DNA from: an uncultured Methylobacillus sp.
Lineage (GTDB): Bacteria > Pseudomonadota > Gammaproteobacteria > Burkholderiales > Methylophilaceae
Direction: 5' to 3'
DNA: 20,574 nucleotides
NCBI GenBank assembly: GCA_946481235.1
Contig: CAMLME010000012.1
Location: 1-20,574 of the forward strand
Shown here: piece after piece, positions 8,494-19,654 of the stretch
How the letters are laid out: every line of letters starts with the position of its first letter
Position numbering within the stretch: the first letter of the stretch is position 1
The notes under the pieces: generated by a model
Told to the model about the DNA's origin: nothing
Database searches by the model: none
Seen by the model: the letters and a program-made list of their open reading frames with translations, nothing else
Made by a program: the position numbers and the translations under genes

Positions 8494-9765
8494 TCAGTGT
8501 TTCAGCTTGCCGATCCCCAGCAGTTTCAGTACGTATTTTTCGTAAACCGGCTCGGTGCTGCCGCGCTTCATTTTGCGGATGAAATATTTTTCGAATGCGA
8601 TCTTGGCCCAGTGCACCCAGCGTCCATGGCGGAACCAGTTGACGTTGCGCGGTGGAATCTGCGGTAATGCGACAAAGGCGCCGCCACGGTCGCCGAGGTC
8701 GGCCAGGCAGATGGCGTTCCAGGTTGGTTTCTCGGTTGGTTCCCTGCCGTCCAGCAATGCACGGATGTTGAGAGCGGTGGCGGTGACCATGGTTTCTATC
8801 ATATAGCCGGTCTTGGGTGCGCCGGTCGGCACCGGCGTGACTTCTACTGGAGGAATCGCCACGCATACCCCGACTGCGAAAATGTTCTGGTACTTCGGGT
8901 TGCGCTGGTAGGGATCGATCAAGACAAATCCCCGCGGGTTCGTCAGTCCGTCGATGCCGGCAACCGCATCTACGCCCTTGAATGCCGGCAACATCATTGA
9001 ATAGCTGAAGTCGAGTACGTGTTCCTTTTTTGGTTGGCCGTTATCGTCGTGTTCGACGACGAACATCTTGCCGGCCTCCACCTTGCTGACTTTTGCGTTG
9101 CAGATCCATTTGATATGCCGGTCTCGCATCGCCGATTCCAGAAAACCTTTGGAGTCGCCTACGCCGCCAAGCCCCAGATGGCCGATATAAGGTTCGGGAG
9201 TCACATAAGTCATGGGGACGCGGTCGCGAATCTTGCGCCTGCGCAAATCGGTTTCCATGATGAAGGCAAACTCGTAGGCGGGGCCATAACAGGATGCACC
9301 TTGGGCCGCGCCGACTACAATGGGGCCCGGATTTTGTACGAATTGATCCCAATAGCCAGCCGCCTCGACCGCGTGGTCGACATGACAGATGGAGTGTGTA
9401 TAGCCGTCAGGACCCAGGCCTTCCACTTCGTCGAACGCCAGCTTTGGTCCGGTGGCTATGACCAGGAAGTCATAGGTAATGCTGCTGCCGTCCAATAGTT
9501 CAACACGCTGTTGCTCGGGATGGACACGCTTGGCTCCGGTCGCAAGAAATTCGATTTTCTTGCGCGCGAAATAGGGTGCGATGGGAAACGAAATATCTTC
9601 GCGGCTGCGCCAGTTGACCGCAACCCAAGGGTTGGAGGGTACGAAATGGAAGTTTGCGGTATCCGAAATGACGGTGACGCGATCCTCGCTGCGCAGCGTT
9701 TCCCGTAATTCGTATGCCATGGGCATGCCGCCGATGCCCGCGCCTAAAACGACTACATGTGCCAT
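8494..9765 (-). CDS. sqr: sulfide:quinone oxidoreductase
   Basis: 423 residues, a membrane-peripheral FAD enzyme oxidising sulfide to polysulfur with electrons passed to the quinone pool. N-terminal dinucleotide fold GAGIGG (8-13), NHF-type FVPSNPWV, and IATGPKL. Three cysteines sit in the contexts known from the Acidithiobacillus ferrooxidans enzyme: C127 (SICHVDH), C159 (GASCYGP) and C353 (NAICLADLGDRG). The redox-active disulfide needs the latter two. TGAPKTGYMIE and the amphipathic C-terminus (WAKIAFEKYFIRKMK) for membrane docking are also present. This marks it as Sqr rather than NADH dehydrogenase or a flavocytochrome c subunit. AAAGGAAC precedes the ATG. It lies alone between clpA and the TPR gene, with an AT-rich promoter region upstream. 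Confidence 0.93.
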   Translation of the reverse strand: MAHVVVLGAGIGGMPMAYELRETLRSEDRVTVISDTANFHFVPSNPWVAVNWRSREDISFPIAPYFARKKIEFLATGAKRVHPEQQRVELLDGSSITYDFLVIATGPKLAFDEVEGLGPDGYTHSICHVDHAVEAAGYWDQFVQNPGPIVVGAAQGASCYGPAYEFAFIMETDLRRRKIRDRVPMTYVTPEPYIGHLGLGGVGDSKGFLESAMRDRHIKWICNAKVSKVEAGKMFVVEHDDNGQPKKEHVLDFSYSMMLPAFKGVDAVAGIDGLTNPRGFVLIDPYQRNPKYQNIFAVGVCVAIPPVEVTPVPTGAPKTGYMIETMVTATALNIRALLDGREPTEKPTWNAICLADLGDRGGAFVALPQIPPRNVNWFRHGRWVHWAKIAFEKYFIRKMKRGSTEPVYEKYVLKLLGIGKLKH

Positions 9766-9826
9766 TTTTGTTCCTTTCGCCTCGTTCGCCCTCGAACTTC
9801 CGGGCTATGTGCTGAACGTCGATAAC

Positions 9827-9855
9827 AATGTAGCAAATATTAGAATATAAGTAAA
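9827..9855 (-). promoter_or_regulatory. candidate sqr promoter with palindrome in the spacer
   Basis: Minus strand: TTTACT (9850-9855) and TACATT (9827-9832) are separated by 17 bases, each matching 4 of 6 consensus bases. The spacer contains the perfect inverted repeat ATATT-AG-AATAT (9837-9848), positioned where a repressor would block RNA polymerase. Predicted start near 9820, giving a leader of about 55 bases. Control by a sulfide-sensing ArsR-type repressor is an analogy, not shown; no regulator gene is in the window. Confidence 0.4.
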
Positions 9856-9920
9856 AGCTAATTTAATTGGCGAGGTGATGCGCTGAGTCGCAGGCGCTTG
9901 GCGGGATGCGTCTTACGAGT

Positions 9921-9943
9921 TGCCGCTTCTGAAAGAGGCGGCA
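9921..9943. repeat. strong hairpin in the clpA-sqr gap
   Basis: TGCCGCTTCT (9921-9930) pairs with AGAGGCGGCA (9934-9943) around a GAA loop; 9 of 10 positions are Watson-Crick and the other is a possible G-U wobble. No T-run follows on either strand. It may be a backup terminator or RNA-stabilising structure for clpA transcripts. Confidence 0.4.
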
Positions 9944-10033
9944 GCCGTCAGCTTGATGTGGAAGGGTCTCGAGAAAGGCGATGGGAAGGCAGAAGCCATG
10001 AAGAGCTGGTTTGCAGGAACAATGCCAAAGGTG

Positions 10034-10064
10034 CAGGCAGGGATGGATAAGCCATCCCCGCCTG
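10034..10064 (-). terminator. hairpin immediately after clpA stop, likely transcript end
   Basis: CAGGCAGGGATGG (10034-10046) pairs with CCATCCCCGCCTG (10052-10064) at 12 of 13 positions around a 5-base loop, starting one base after the clpA TAG. The T-tract after it on the minus strand is poor (CACCTTTGGC), so it may protect the 3' end or act with Rho rather than be a classical intrinsic terminator. Confidence 0.55.
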
Positions 10065-10065
10065 A

Positions 10066-12354
<2,289 letters not shown>

Positions 12355-12431
12355 TTTAAGGCACCTCTAAATACCAATGACCGGTTGTGCTACTTGTTGC
12401 CAGCTTCCTGTGCCCGATATCGCAGAAAGCC

Positions 12432-12737
12432 TTATTCTTCTTCCATGATGCATTGCAAGGGGTGCTGGTGCTCCCTGGCGAATGCGGTGACCTGGTTGAC
12501 CTTGGTTTCGGCAATGTCGTGTGGATAAATGCCACACAATCCAATACCGTCGTTATGTACTTTGAGCATGATTTGCGTGGCCTGTTCGCGGCTTTTTGAA
12601 AAAAACTGCTGCAGGACCACTACAACAAATTCCATGGGCGTGAAATCGTCGTTTAACAACAGCACCTTGTACAGAGGAGGAGGTTTCTGTCGGGTGGCCG
12701 TGGTTTCTACAACGGTGCTTTCGTTTGTCTTCGCCAT
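12432..12737 (-). CDS. clpS: ClpS, N-degron adaptor of ClpAP
   Basis: 101 residues, normal length. ClpS binds proteins with destabilising N-terminal residues and hands them to ClpA. The binding pocket motif [13 protein letters not shown] (N29, D30, D31, M35) and H61 are present; the flexible N-terminal tail (1-20, rich in Thr and polar residues) is the part that enters the ClpA pore in known systems. Directly upstream of clpA, the standard clpS-clpA arrangement. The Shine-Dalgarno before the ATG is weak. Confidence 0.96.
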   Translation of the reverse strand: MAKTNESTVVETTATRQKPPPLYKVLLLNDDFTPMEFVVVVLQQFFSKSREQATQIMLKVHNDGIGLCGIYPHDIAETKVNQVTAFAREHQHPLQCIMEEE

Positions 12738-12748
12738 AGCTTGTTCTT

Positions 12749-12776
12749 ATTGTGAGCCTAAAACGGATTTTTTCAA
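12749..12776 (-). promoter_or_regulatory. weak candidate promoter of clpS-clpA
   Basis: Minus strand TTGAAA (12771-12776, 5 of 6 consensus bases) is followed after 16 bases by CACAAT (12749-12754, 4 of 6). The predicted start would leave only a few bases before the clpS ATG, so the true start may lie elsewhere in the 100-base gap. Confidence 0.25.
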
Positions 12777-12837
12777 GTAGGCAGAACAGGCTAACAATAG
12801 AAATCTCGATGAAGAAAATCTATTGCCAACGCCTGTA

Positions 12838-14097
12838 CTAGGGGTAAATGCGCACGCTTTTTACAATGCGCTCGTGGGTTTGGATGATTTCGAGGGTATG
12901 GCCGCTTATCTTGAAGCTGGTGCCGGGTTCCGGAATGTCTTCGAAGTGTTCAAGTACCAGGCCGTTCAATGTCTTGGGTCCATCCAGCGGAAAACCCAGA
13001 CCCAGCTTGCGATTGAGGCTGCGCAACTGTACCCCGCCATCCACCAGCCAACTGCCGTCAGGCTGCTGGTGAAAGGCGCCGCCGAAGGATGGCGACTGGG
13101 TGGTGAAATCGCCGACGATTTCCTCGAGGATGTCTTCCAGCGTCACCAAGCCTTTAAGCTCGCCGTACTCGTCAACCACCAGGGCCAGGCGCTGCTGCTT
13201 TTCCTGAAACTGCTGCAATTGCGTGTACAGCGGAGTTCCGCAAGGCACATAGTAGGGTTCCGCGACGACCTCGCGCAGCATGTCGAGGTCGAGCTGTCCG
13301 TTCTGCACCTGGTGCATGACCTTGCGGATATGAATAACGCCGATGATTTCTTCCGTCGGCCCTTGCCGCACCAGCATGCGTGTGTGATGGCTGGTGGCGA
13401 TCTGCTGCAATATCGTTTCGACGGGCGCATCGAAATCGACGGCTTCGATTTGCGTGTGCGCAGTCATCACATCGTCGACCGTGGCTTTTTCAAGATCGAA
13501 CAGATTGAGCAGGATGCTGCGGTGCTTCTTGGGAATGAATTTCCCGGACTCTGAAACGATGGTGCGCAGCTCTTCCATGCTGATGGCATGCGCGGTATCG
13601 CTGAAATCGGTCTTGACGCGCAGCAGCCGGAGGAAGGCGCTGACGAACAGATTGACGAACCAGACGATCGGGTACGCCACCTTGAGTAACGGATACAGAA
13701 TGTAGCTGCATGCAAAAGCAAGCTTTTCGGGGTAGGTGGCGGCGATGACCTTGGGCGAGATTTCGCCGAATACAAGAATTGCGAAGGTGACCGCCAGCGT
13801 GCCGCCAGCCAGCACGGCCTGGCCGTCGCCGAACAAACGCACGCTAATCACGGTGACCAGTGTGGCGGAGGCGGCATTTGCGAAGTTGTTGCCGAGCAGG
13901 ATTACGCCCAGTAGCTTGTCGGTTTTAGCCAGCAATCCGCTGGCGAGGCGGGCACCGCGATGTCCGGAGTTGGCAAGGTGCCTCAATCGGTAGCGATTGA
14001 GAGACATTAGGCTGGTTTCGGCGATCGAAAAGAATGCGCCGATCAGTAGCAGCCCGACGAGTGCGCCGAGCTGCCACGATAAAGGAATGTCGTCCAA
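12838..14097 (-). CDS. CNNM/CorC-HlyC family membrane transporter-like protein (YfjD type)
   Basis: 419 residues. DUF21/CNNM membrane domain at about 10-195, with FFSIAETSLMSLNR (22-35) and FGEISPK (110-116); a CBS pair at about 205-325 (DDVMTAHTQIEAV, LVVDEYGELKGLVTLEDILEEIVGD); and a CorC_HlyC domain at about 340-417 (LVDGGVQLRSLN). Members are linked to Mg2+ or Co2+ efflux or resistance; the old name haemolysin does not describe the function. The only usable start between the preceding in-frame stop and the conserved N-terminus is a TTG at 14097, with no good Shine-Dalgarno. It lies 56 bases downstream of secF and may be read from the same transcript. Confidence 0.92.
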   Translation of the reverse strand: MDDIPLSWQLGALVGLLLIGAFFSIAETSLMSLNRYRLRHLANSGHRGARLASGLLAKTDKLLGVILLGNNFANAASATLVTVISVRLFGDGQAVLAGGTLAVTFAILVFGEISPKVIAATYPEKLAFACSYILYPLLKVAYPIVWFVNLFVSAFLRLLRVKTDFSDTAHAISMEELRTIVSESGKFIPKKHRSILLNLFDLEKATVDDVMTAHTQIEAVDFDAPVETILQQIATSHHTRMLVRQGPTEEIIGVIHIRKVMHQVQNGQLDLDMLREVVAEPYYVPCGTPLYTQLQQFQEKQQRLALVVDEYGELKGLVTLEDILEEIVGDFTTQSPSFGGAFHQQPDGSWLVDGGVQLRSLNRKLGLGFPLDGPKTLNGLVLEHFEDIPEPGTSFKISGHTLEIIQTHERIVKSVRIYP

Positions 14098-14142
14098 GGA
14101 GTATCTGTCAGTCTATGTGAAGCGCCAAGTTTCCGCGCAAGG

Positions 14143-14171
14143 GCGGAGCCTTGTCAAGGCAAGGCTTCCGC
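14143..14171 (-). terminator. hairpin straddling the secF stop
   Basis: GCGGAGCCTTG (14143-14153) pairs with CAAGGCTTCCGC (14160-14171) with a single bulge; the secF TGA (14154-14156) sits in the loop. No T-run follows. It may partly terminate the yajC-secDF transcript before the CNNM gene. Confidence 0.35.
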
Positions 14172-15086
14172 TGTTTCCTTCTTTTCCGGCTTGACCAGGT
14201 CTTCGCGGGAGATTCCCAGCCACATCACGATGGGGCTCGCGACCAGCACTGAAGAGTAGATGCCGAACAGAATGCCGATGGTCAGCGCCAGCGCGAAGTT
14301 ATGCAGCACTTCCCCTCCGAAGAAAAGCATCGAGCAAACAACGAGCTGTGTGGACAAGTGAGTCATGATGGTACGGGACATCGTGCGAGTGATCGCGTTG
14401 TCGATGACTTCCTGCACACTGGCTTTACGCATCTTGCGGAAGTTCTCGCGCACCCGGTCGAACACCACCACGGATTCGTTGACCGAGTACCCGAGCACGG
14501 CGAGTACCGCGGCCAGCACGGTCAGGTTGAACTCCCATTGGAAAAAAGCGAAGAAGCCCAGGATGATCACGACGTCGTGCATGTTGGCGATCACTGCTGC
14601 AACGGCAAAGCGCCATTCGAAACGCATCGCGAGGTAGGCCATGATGCCGAAGCACACCAGCAGCATCGCCAGTGCACCGTTTTCGTATAGCTCTTGTCCG
14701 ACCTGTGGGCCGACGAACTCGACACGATGCAACTCTACATCGGGCTGGTCTTGACGTAGCACGCCGATGACCTGTTCCGACAACTGCGCCGTGGAGGTGC
14801 CTTCCTTAACCGGCAGGCGGATCAAGACATCGCGACTGGTGCCAAAATTCTGGACAGTGGCGTCCTTGAGTCCGATGGTGTCGATGGCACTGCGGATCTT
14901 GGGAATGTCCGCTGTTTGCGGGTAGCTGACTTCCATGACGGTGCCGCCGGTAAAGTCGACGCCAAGGGCAAGACCTTTGGTCGCCAGGAAGAACACTGCC
15001 AAAATGAAGGTGATCAATGAGATGGACGTCGTCAGACGTCCATAGCTCATGAACGGGATATCTTTTTTAATGTGGAAGAGTTCCAT
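14154..15086 (-). CDS. secF: protein translocase subunit SecF
   Basis: 310 residues, six-helix inner-membrane protein that with SecD uses the proton gradient to pull secreted proteins out of SecYEG. Seen: first membrane helix about 20-37, the GVDFTGGTVMEV motif (42-53), then the C-terminal membrane block with LGYSVNESVVVFDRVRENFRKM. In E. coli SecF this last segment reads NDS/NDT; here the acidic residue is Glu. AAGGA six bases before the ATG overlaps the secD stop (GGCTAAGGA), so the two genes are closely coupled. Confidence 0.97.
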   Translation of the reverse strand: MELFHIKKDIPFMSYGRLTTSISLITFILAVFFLATKGLALGVDFTGGTVMEVSYPQTADIPKIRSAIDTIGLKDATVQNFGTSRDVLIRLPVKEGTSTAQLSEQVIGVLRQDQPDVELHRVEFVGPQVGQELYENGALAMLLVCFGIMAYLAMRFEWRFAVAAVIANMHDVVIILGFFAFFQWEFNLTVLAAVLAVLGYSVNESVVVFDRVRENFRKMRKASVQEVIDNAITRTMSRTIMTHLSTQLVVCSMLFFGGEVLHNFALALTIGILFGIYSSVLVASPIVMWLGISREDLVKPEKKETAEALP

Positions 15087-15095
15087 ACGTTTTCC

Positions 15096-16925
15096 TTAGC
15101 CGATCGCCAGCTTGTTGATCTTGCGGCGGTAGCCATAGACCAGGTTGACCACGGCGCGCGATACCACAACTGCAGTGAACATTGAAGTCAGGATGCCGAG
15201 CACGTGCACTACGGCAAAGCCCTTCACCGGGCCGGTGCCGAACATGAACAGTGCCAGGCCCGCGATCATCGTAGTGATGTTGGAGTCGAGAATGGTGCCG
15301 AAGGCGCGATCGTAGCCGGCATGGATGGAGGCCTGCGGGGAACTGCCATTGCGCAGCTCTTCACGGATTCGTTCATTGATCAGCACGTTGGCGTCGATTG
15401 CCATGCCCAGGGTAAGCGCGATAGCAGCCAGGCCTGGAAGAGTCAGCGTGGCCTGCAACAGCGAGAGCAATGCGACCAGCAACAGCAGGTTTGCGCCGAG
15501 CGCAAACACGGAGATGGTGCCGAACACCATGTAGTAAACGATCATGAGAACCGCGACGGCAGCGAATCCCCACAGAGTGGAGTACATGCCGCGCTTGATG
15601 TTTTCCTCACCCATGCTTGGCCCGACGGTACGTTCCTCGATGATGTCCATCGGGGCTGCTAATGCACCTGCGCGCAGTAGCAGCGAAACGTCGGTGGCTT
15701 CCTGCACGTTGGCCATGCCGCTGATCTGGACGCGGCCGCCGCCGATTTCTTCCTGAATCACCGGTGCGGTAATGACTTCCGCCTGACCCTTTTCGACCAG
15801 CAGGATGGCCATGCGCTTTCCGACGTTTTCGCGGGTGACCTGCTTGAAGATGCGCGCGCCGCGACCATCCAGCGTCACGTGAACCACGGAACCGCCAGAC
15901 TGCTGGTCGAGGCCGGGACCGGCGTCGGTAATGTAATCACCGGTCAGCACCACGCTCTTCTTGATTAGCAGCGGACGGCCATCACGGTCGACAAAGTATT
16001 CGTCACCGAAAGGGACTTGGCCCTTGGCAGCAGCATCCAGTGTTGTCGGAATGCTCTTCTCGTCGTCCACCATGCGGATTTCCAGGGTCGCGGTGCGGCC
16101 AAGGATTTCCTTGGCCTTGGCGGTGTCCTGAACGCCGGGCAATTGCACCACGATGCGGTCCATGCCTTGCTGCTGGATGATGGGTTCGGCAACGCCGAGT
16201 TCGTTGACGCGGTTGTGCAGCGTCTGCATGTTCTGCTTGAGCGCGAAGTCCTGGATGCGTTTCTGCGCAGGAATGTCCAGCGAAGCGATCAGGAGCTTAT
16301 CTTCGCCTTCGGCCGATTCCTTGAGCTGCAGATCCGGATAATTCTTGCGGATTTCGGCCTCTGCCTTGGCTAGGTCGGCATCATTACGGAACTTCACCTG
16401 AACCGATTGCCCTTCACGCACGACACCAAGATAAGGGATGCGGCTTTCACGCATGGTGGTACGCAGGTCGCCCACATACCGCTCGGCAGCCTTGTCCACG
16501 GCAGCCTTCATGTCCACCTGGAGCAGGAAGTGTACGCCGCCGCGAAGGTCGAGGCCGAGATACATCGGCAACGCGCCAATGTTATGCAGCCATTCGGGCG
16601 AACGCGATACCAGATTGAGAGCAACGACGTAATTCTTGCCCAGCTTTTCCGCCAGGAGGTCCTTAGTCTTGATCTGCATATCCGGGTTTTCCAGACGTAC
16701 TTTGACGCCCTTGTCGTCAAGGAACAGGCCATTGAAAGCGATGTTTTCCGCTTTCAATGTGGATTCCACCTGCTCCAGCAATGCCGGTTCGACTTTAATG
16801 GTGCTCTTGGCCGGCGAAACCTGCACGGCCGGAGCTTCTCCGAAGAGGTTAGGCAGTGCATACAGCATGCCGAACAGCAGCGAGACAAGAATAAGGATGT
16901 ACTTCCAGAGCGGATAGCGGTTCAT
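15096..16925 (-). CDS. secD: protein translocase subunit SecD
   Basis: 609 residues, near the usual 615. Partner of SecF in the inner membrane with a large periplasmic domain. Seen: N-terminal helix about 8-24, GLDLRGGVHFLLQVD (124-138), the periplasmic region to about 440, and the five C-terminal helices with GMAIDANVLINERIREE; the Asp at about 511 matches the proton-path aspartate. It lies 20 bases after yajC and 9 before secF in the standard yajC-secD-secF order. Confidence 0.97.
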   Translation of the reverse strand: MNRYPLWKYILILVSLLFGMLYALPNLFGEAPAVQVSPAKSTIKVEPALLEQVESTLKAENIAFNGLFLDDKGVKVRLENPDMQIKTKDLLAEKLGKNYVVALNLVSRSPEWLHNIGALPMYLGLDLRGGVHFLLQVDMKAAVDKAAERYVGDLRTTMRESRIPYLGVVREGQSVQVKFRNDADLAKAEAEIRKNYPDLQLKESAEGEDKLLIASLDIPAQKRIQDFALKQNMQTLHNRVNELGVAEPIIQQQGMDRIVVQLPGVQDTAKAKEILGRTATLEIRMVDDEKSIPTTLDAAAKGQVPFGDEYFVDRDGRPLLIKKSVVLTGDYITDAGPGLDQQSGGSVVHVTLDGRGARIFKQVTRENVGKRMAILLVEKGQAEVITAPVIQEEIGGGRVQISGMANVQEATDVSLLLRAGALAAPMDIIEERTVGPSMGEENIKRGMYSTLWGFAAVAVLMIVYYMVFGTISVFALGANLLLLVALLSLLQATLTLPGLAAIALTLGMAIDANVLINERIREELRNGSSPQASIHAGYDRAFGTILDSNITTMIAGLALFMFGTGPVKGFAVVHVLGILTSMFTAVVVSRAVVNLVYGYRRKINKLAIG

Positions 16926-16945
16926 GGGGATCTGCCCGGTAATTT

Positions 16946-17266
16946 TTAGAGAGACTTGAGCGTGCCCTTGGGCAGCAGGGTCTGCACAGTGTGCTTCTGT
17001 ACCTGGACAACAATTTCAGGCGCGATTTCAAGCCCGACAAAGCTGTCGCCAACCTTGACGATCTTGCCTGCTACGCCGCCGGTGGTGACAACTTCATCCC
17101 CTTTTTGCAGCGCTTCGATCATCTTGCGGTGTTCCTTGGCCTGCTTCATCTGCGGGCGGATGAGCATGAACCAGAACAGTACGAAAATGACGATCAGAGG
17201 AAGAAAACTGGTCCAGTCGGGGGAAGCCGCTGCAGTGGATGCGGCATAAGCGTTGCTGATAAACAC
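16946..17266 (-). CDS. yajC: preprotein translocase accessory subunit YajC
   Basis: 106 residues: one membrane helix (about 19-37, FLPLIVIFVLFWFMLIRPQ) and a basic cytoplasmic part with the family motifs RPQMKQAKEHRKM and GDEVVTTGGVAGKI. YajC associates with SecDF. The start is a GTG at 17266 (Val read as fMet) with AAGGA seven bases ahead. It has its own likely promoter in the gap after tgt. Confidence 0.95.
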   Translation of the reverse strand: MFISNAYAASTAAASPDWTSFLPLIVIFVLFWFMLIRPQMKQAKEHRKMIEALQKGDEVVTTGGVAGKIVKVGDSFVGLEIAPEIVVQVQKHTVQTLLPKGTLKSL

Positions 17267-17302
17267 GGATAAGTCCTTTTTATGACTGACTAAAAGCGGA
17301 AA

Positions 17303-17311
17303 ATTCTAGCA
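17303..17311 (-). promoter_or_regulatory. extended -10 promoter for yajC-secD-secF
   Basis: Minus strand TGC-TAGAAT (17303-17311) matches an extended -10 (TGN plus 5 of 6 bases). No convincing -35 is seen, which is usual for this class. The predicted start is near 17296, about 30 bases before the yajC GTG. Confidence 0.45.
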
Positions 17312-17366
17312 CAAAGCCTGGTAATTCATCAGGGCGCAAGTGCAGTGCGTCGAGCCGGCGCATGAA

Positions 17367-19396
<2,030 letters not shown>

Positions 19397-19425
19397 TTGC
19401 ACCTGCCATTAAAAAAAGTTATATT
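19397..19425 (+). promoter_or_regulatory. candidate leuA leader promoter
   Basis: TTGCAC (19397-19402) immediately follows the pssA stop; 17 bases later comes TATATT (19420-19425, 5 of 6). The spacer is A-rich. The predicted transcription start (about 19431-19433) falls one to three bases before the ATG of the leader peptide at 19434. Confidence 0.5.
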
Positions 19426-19433
19426 CACTTACC

Positions 19434-19517
19434 ATGTTTTTCAATCGCTACAGCATCTTAGCCCTCCCGCATTACGGCCTCCTACTGGCCGGCCTGCTGC
19501 TGCGCGTCGCGCGCTAA
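19434..19517 (+). CDS. leucine-rich leader peptide upstream of leuA (attenuation)
   Basis: 27 codons, ATG at 19434 to TAA at 19515-19517. Eight of 27 residues are Leu, including two runs of three: codons 16-18 (CTC CTA CTG) and 21-23 (CTG CTG CTG), in the segment LLLAGLLL. Position 140 bases before leuA, behind its own promoter, fits a leader whose ribosome stalls when Leu-tRNA is scarce, as in known leu operon attenuators. No Shine-Dalgarno is visible; the predicted mRNA starts almost at the ATG, so it may be translated leaderless. A clear intrinsic terminator after it is not seen, so the exact mechanism is open. Confidence 0.65.
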   Translation: MFFNRYSILALPHYGLLLAGLLLRVAR

Positions 19518-19588
19518 ATACTTTATTCCCCAATCAGGTTTTACAGGTGCGCACGGTACATTCCGTTACCATGCGATTGCAGATATAT

Positions 19589-19632
19589 GAGGCAGCAGCC
19601 TCCGGAAAGCTTTCAGGAATTCATGGCTTCCG
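19589..19632 (+). promoter_or_regulatory. alternative RNA pairing region between leader peptide and leuA
   Basis: GAGGC (19589-19593) and GCCTC (19598-19602) form a local hairpin. CGGAAAGC (19603-19610) and GCTTCCG (19626-19632) form a second with one bulge, ending shortly before the leuA ribosome binding site. The segment GCAGCAGC (19592-19599) is also complementary to the leader Leu codons at 19496-19503, and GAGGC to 19477-19481. These competing pairings are what an attenuator or translational switch needs; no U-run follows. Confidence 0.4.
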
Positions 19633-19654
19633 TTAAGAAGAATGGAGCAAGACC

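Larger units (their letters stand above)
9766..10065. other. 300-base gene-free region between clpA and sqr
   Basis: It holds the putative sqr promoter and palindrome (9827-9855) and two strong hairpins (9921-9943 and 10034-10064). The part at 9830-9870 is notably AT-rich compared with the flanking GC-rich sequence. Codon pattern and lack of a supported start argue against a gene here, although a plus-strand frame is open from about 9887 into the clpA antisense. Confidence 0.6.

Noticed and set aside
19571..19636. Second small frame (21 codons, starting MRLQIYEAA) just before leuA
   Set aside because: No Shine-Dalgarno, no Leu or other amino-acid run; it overlaps the proposed RNA pairing segment and is probably incidental, although a role cannot be excluded.
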